43,096 bases of DNA from Flavobacteriales bacterium (GTDB lineage Bacteria > Bacteroidota > Bacteroidia > Flavobacteriales_E > Vicingaceae), in contig JADYZM010000087.1 of the NCBI GenBank assembly GCA_020853105.1, positions 1 through 43,096 on the forward strand. The letters are read 5' to 3'. Shown here piece by piece: positions 41,339 through 43,096 of the stretch. Positions within the stretch are counted from its first letter, which is position 1; each line of letters begins with the position of its first letter. The translations under genes were made by a program, and so were the position numbers. Under the pieces are notes generated by a model. The model made no database searches. It was not told where the DNA came from and saw only the letters and a program-made list of their open reading frames with translations.

Positions 41339-42739
41339 TTAAATCAAGTATTCTGAATTGAGGTCAGGAATTCGAATGTTTTTAAAACCTGCTTTTTCTA
41401 GTTTCTCTCTATATTCAACCTGAACTTCGTAGTTTCCATGAACTAAAAATAGTTCTTTAACATTTTTTGGAGATTGTTGTGTTAAATAATCTATCATTTC
41501 ATTATAATCACCATGAGCACTATACTCATCAATGATTTGTATGTCGGCTTTCACTTCGTGTTCTTCTCCAAATATTTTTACTTTTTTATCGCCGCGAGCA
41601 ATTCTATACCCTAATGTTTGAGGCGAACAATAGCCTACAATTAAAACTGTATTGCGTTCGTCGCTGATATTATTTTTTAAGTGATGCAAAATTCTGCCGG
41701 CTTCCATCATTCCAGATGCTGAAATTATTATGCAGGGTTCTTCTAATTTATTTAAGAGTTTTGATTCTTCTAAATCTCGAATGTAAGTTAAGCGGTTAAA
41801 TCCAAACGGGTCTGAATCTACCTTCATGTATTCCAGCACTTTTTTGTTGTAGCTTTCCGGATGTTTTCTAAGAATTTCGGTTGCATTTGTTGAAAGCGGG
41901 CTATCAACAAATACTTGAATTTTAGGTAATAAACCGTTGGTTTCCAATTGGTCTAATGCAAATACAATTTCTTGAGTTCTCCCCAGGCTGAATGCCGGAA
42001 TAATCAATTTTCCTTTTTTAACAACACATGTATCTCTTACAATTTTGAGTAGTTTTTTTTCTGTGTTGGTTGAATCTTCATGAATTCTGTTTCCATAAGT
42101 ACATTCAGTAATTATATAATCAGCTTTGTGATAGGGTTCAGGGCTTTTAATTATTTTGTGAACTTTTCGTCCAATATCTCCTGTGTAGCATAAACGATGA
42201 GTGGTTTTGTTTTCATTGATGATTAAATTTACTGCTCCAGCTCCTAAAATATGCCCAACTATCGTAAAACACAATTGAACTTCATCATTGATTGTAATCC
42301 ATTTGTTGTACTCAATAGGGGTGAAATATTTCAATGATTCTAATGCGTCTTCAATGGTGTATAGTGGTTCAATAGGCTCAAGTTCTTTTTGTATTCGATA
42401 TTTGTTTATGTATTTTACATCAGATTCCTGAATATGAGCACTATCAACAAGCATAATTTCACACAAGTCTTTTGTAGCAGGGGTACAATAAATTTTTCCC
42501 TTGAATCCTTTTTTAACTAAATATGGAATTGCTCCTGAGTGGTCAATGTGAGCGTGTGAAAGAATTAAAAAATCAACTTTTGATGCATCAAAGCCTAAAT
42601 TTTTATTGTAATTGGAGTCGGCAGCATCTTTTCCTTGGAACAGGCCGCAATCGAGTAAAAATTTTTGACCGGAAAACAGCGTTACAAGAAATTTGCTTCC
42701 TGTTACTGTTCTAGCTCCTCCTTTGAATTCTATTCTCAT
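41339..42739 (-). CDS. Metallo-beta-lactamase/beta-CASP RNase-like protein
   Basis: This 466-residue protein has the metallo-beta-lactamase motif H62-A-H64-I-D66-H67-S-G, later metal ligands in VGHILGAGAVNL and CYTGDIGR, and a beta-CASP domain (about 225-380) ending in IISASGMMEAGRILHHL. The C-terminal part has EEHEVKADIQIIDEYSAHGDYNEM, the RNA-specificity segment of CPSF73/YsxC-like relatives. It is probably an RNA-processing nuclease of the cytoplasm, but the target is unknown. A -7 box lies ten bases from its ATG. Confidence 0.9.
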   Translation of the reverse strand: MRIEFKGGARTVTGSKFLVTLFSGQKFLLDCGLFQGKDAADSNYNKNLGFDASKVDFLILSHAHIDHSGAIPYLVKKGFKGKIYCTPATKDLCEIMLVDSAHIQESDVKYINKYRIQKELEPIEPLYTIEDALESLKYFTPIEYNKWITINDEVQLCFTIVGHILGAGAVNLIINENKTTHRLCYTGDIGRKVHKIIKSPEPYHKADYIITECTYGNRIHEDSTNTEKKLLKIVRDTCVVKKGKLIIPAFSLGRTQEIVFALDQLETNGLLPKIQVFVDSPLSTNATEILRKHPESYNKKVLEYMKVDSDPFGFNRLTYIRDLEESKLLNKLEEPCIIISASGMMEAGRILHHLKNNISDERNTVLIVGYCSPQTLGYRIARGDKKVKIFGEEHEVKADIQIIDEYSAHGDYNEMIDYLTQQSPKNVKELFLVHGNYEVQVEYREKLEKAGFKNIRIPDLNSEYLI

Positions 42740-42749
42740 AATACTTACT

Positions 42750-42757
42750 CAAAATTA
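42750..42757 (-). promoter_or_regulatory. Putative -7 element of the beta-CASP gene
   Basis: On the minus strand this reads TAATTTTG, matching TAnnTTTG, ten bases before the ATG at 42739. This would leave only a few bases of leader. Confidence 0.45.
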
Positions 42758-42800
42758 CATTTATTTAGCTCATAAACTCGTTCATATCTTAATTAAAATT

Positions 42801-42808
42801 TAGTTTTG
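42801..42808 (+). promoter_or_regulatory. Putative -7 element of bshB1
   Basis: TAGTTTTG matches TAnnTTTG and lies 28 bases before the bshB1 ATG. No clear -33 TTG is seen. Confidence 0.45.
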
Positions 42809-42836
42809 TGTTGTTGTATTTTTATAAAAAAATTTC

Positions 42837-43096
42837 ATGAAACTTGATATTTTGGCAATCGGTGTTCACCCGGATGATATTGAACTGAGCTGTTCAGGGA
42901 CACTTTTAAAACACATTCAACAGGGTAAAAAAGTTGGTATTTTAGATTTATCCATAGGTGAGTTGGGGTCTAGGGGCAGTGGAGAGTTGCGATTGGTAGA
43001 AGCTGCAAACTCAGCTAAAATACTCGGTGTTCATGTTAGGGAAAACCTTGATTTATCCGATGGTTTTTTTAGAAACGACAAAGAAAGTCAACTTAA
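42837..43096 (+). CDS. bshB1: Bacillithiol biosynthesis deacetylase BshB1 (3' end outside window)
   Basis: The first 86 residues are visible and the frame is open to the right edge. They begin MKLDILAIGVHPDDIELSCS, where H and DD in HPDD are zinc ligands of the LmbE/PIG-L-like deacetylases. GELGSRGSGELR and EAANSAKILGV follow, as in BshB1. The enzyme removes the acetyl group from GlcNAc-malate to make GlcN-malate, the second step of bacillithiol synthesis. Bacillithiol is used by many Bacteroidota as a low-molecular-weight thiol. BshA and BshC are not in this window. Confidence 0.9.
   Translation, partial: MKLDILAIGVHPDDIELSCSGTLLKHIQQGKKVGILDLSIGELGSRGSGELRLVEAANSAKILGVHVRENLDLSDGFFRNDKESQL

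Noticed and set aside
1211..43096. CRISPR arrays, tRNA or rRNA genes, insertion sequences
   Set aside because: I looked in the intergenic spacers on both strands and saw no spaced direct repeats, cloverleaf arms, rRNA-like stretches or transposase genes.

Overview
The window looks like chromosomal DNA from a low-GC member of the Bacteroidota, most likely Flavobacteriales or a close relative. The main signs are a T9SS cargo C-terminal domain at the left edge, a PorX-type response regulator/PglZ protein, a fused LpxC-FabZ enzyme, a bacillithiol deacetylase start at the right edge, and repeated promoter elements of the Bacteroidota form TAnnTTTG. I see no rRNA, tRNA, insertion sequence, prophage or CRISPR array. 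No stretch longer than 300 bases lacks a gene.

Layout. (1) 1-5058: the end of a secreted S74-chaperone/T9SS protein, a small retropepsin-like protein, malate dehydrogenase, a Glu/Leu-type amino acid dehydrogenase and an NhaD antiporter. (2) 5133-20252, all on the minus strand: a compact O-antigen or exopolysaccharide locus read from Wzx flippase to a CapD/PglF-type dehydratase. It contains two Wzy/WaaL-like membrane proteins, three glycosyltransferases, two methyltransferases, two left-handed beta-helix acyltransferases, an FdtA-like ketoisomerase with an FdtB-like aminotransferase (a 3-amino-3,6-dideoxyhexose route), and a PglF/PglE/PglC-like set (a 4-amino-6-deoxy-HexNAc route with the initiating phosphoglycosyl transferase). 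Many neighbouring genes overlap or touch. (3) 20269-24029, same strand and upstream: a small Cys-rich membrane-anchored protein, an alanine dehydrogenase-like protein, TsaE and PorX. (4) 24118-31818, mostly plus strand: an HD-domain hydrolase, then lpxD, lpxC-fabZ, lpxA and efp. A GtrA-like gene and an opposite-strand LTA-synthase-like gene lie between the HD gene and lpxD. (5) 31910-38254, plus strand: an outer-membrane beta-barrel protein, TatA, a large secreted CAP/OmpA-like protein, an MFS transporter, L-2-hydroxyglutarate oxidase and a small YgjV-like membrane protein. (6) 38251-42739, minus strand: two uncharacterised proteins, a class I aminotransferase, a DUF1573 protein and a beta-CASP metallo-beta-lactamase RNase-like protein, followed by the start of bshB1 on the plus strand.

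The shared theme is the cell envelope: lipid A synthesis, surface polysaccharide assembly, envelope-modifying enzymes and T9SS control. In studied Bacteroidota some T9SS cargo is attached to a special LPS, so porX lying next to the polysaccharide locus is suggestive, but a functional link here is inference. I did not find a clearly new multi-gene system. The best leads are the GtrA/LTA-synthase-like pair inside the lipid A block, the double amino-sugar logic of the polysaccharide locus, a Gln in place of the expected catalytic His in the alanine dehydrogenase-like protein, the CAP/OmpA-like secreted protein, a 47-bp perfect palindrome behind the beta-barrel gene, and a GC-rich double hairpin near the left edge.
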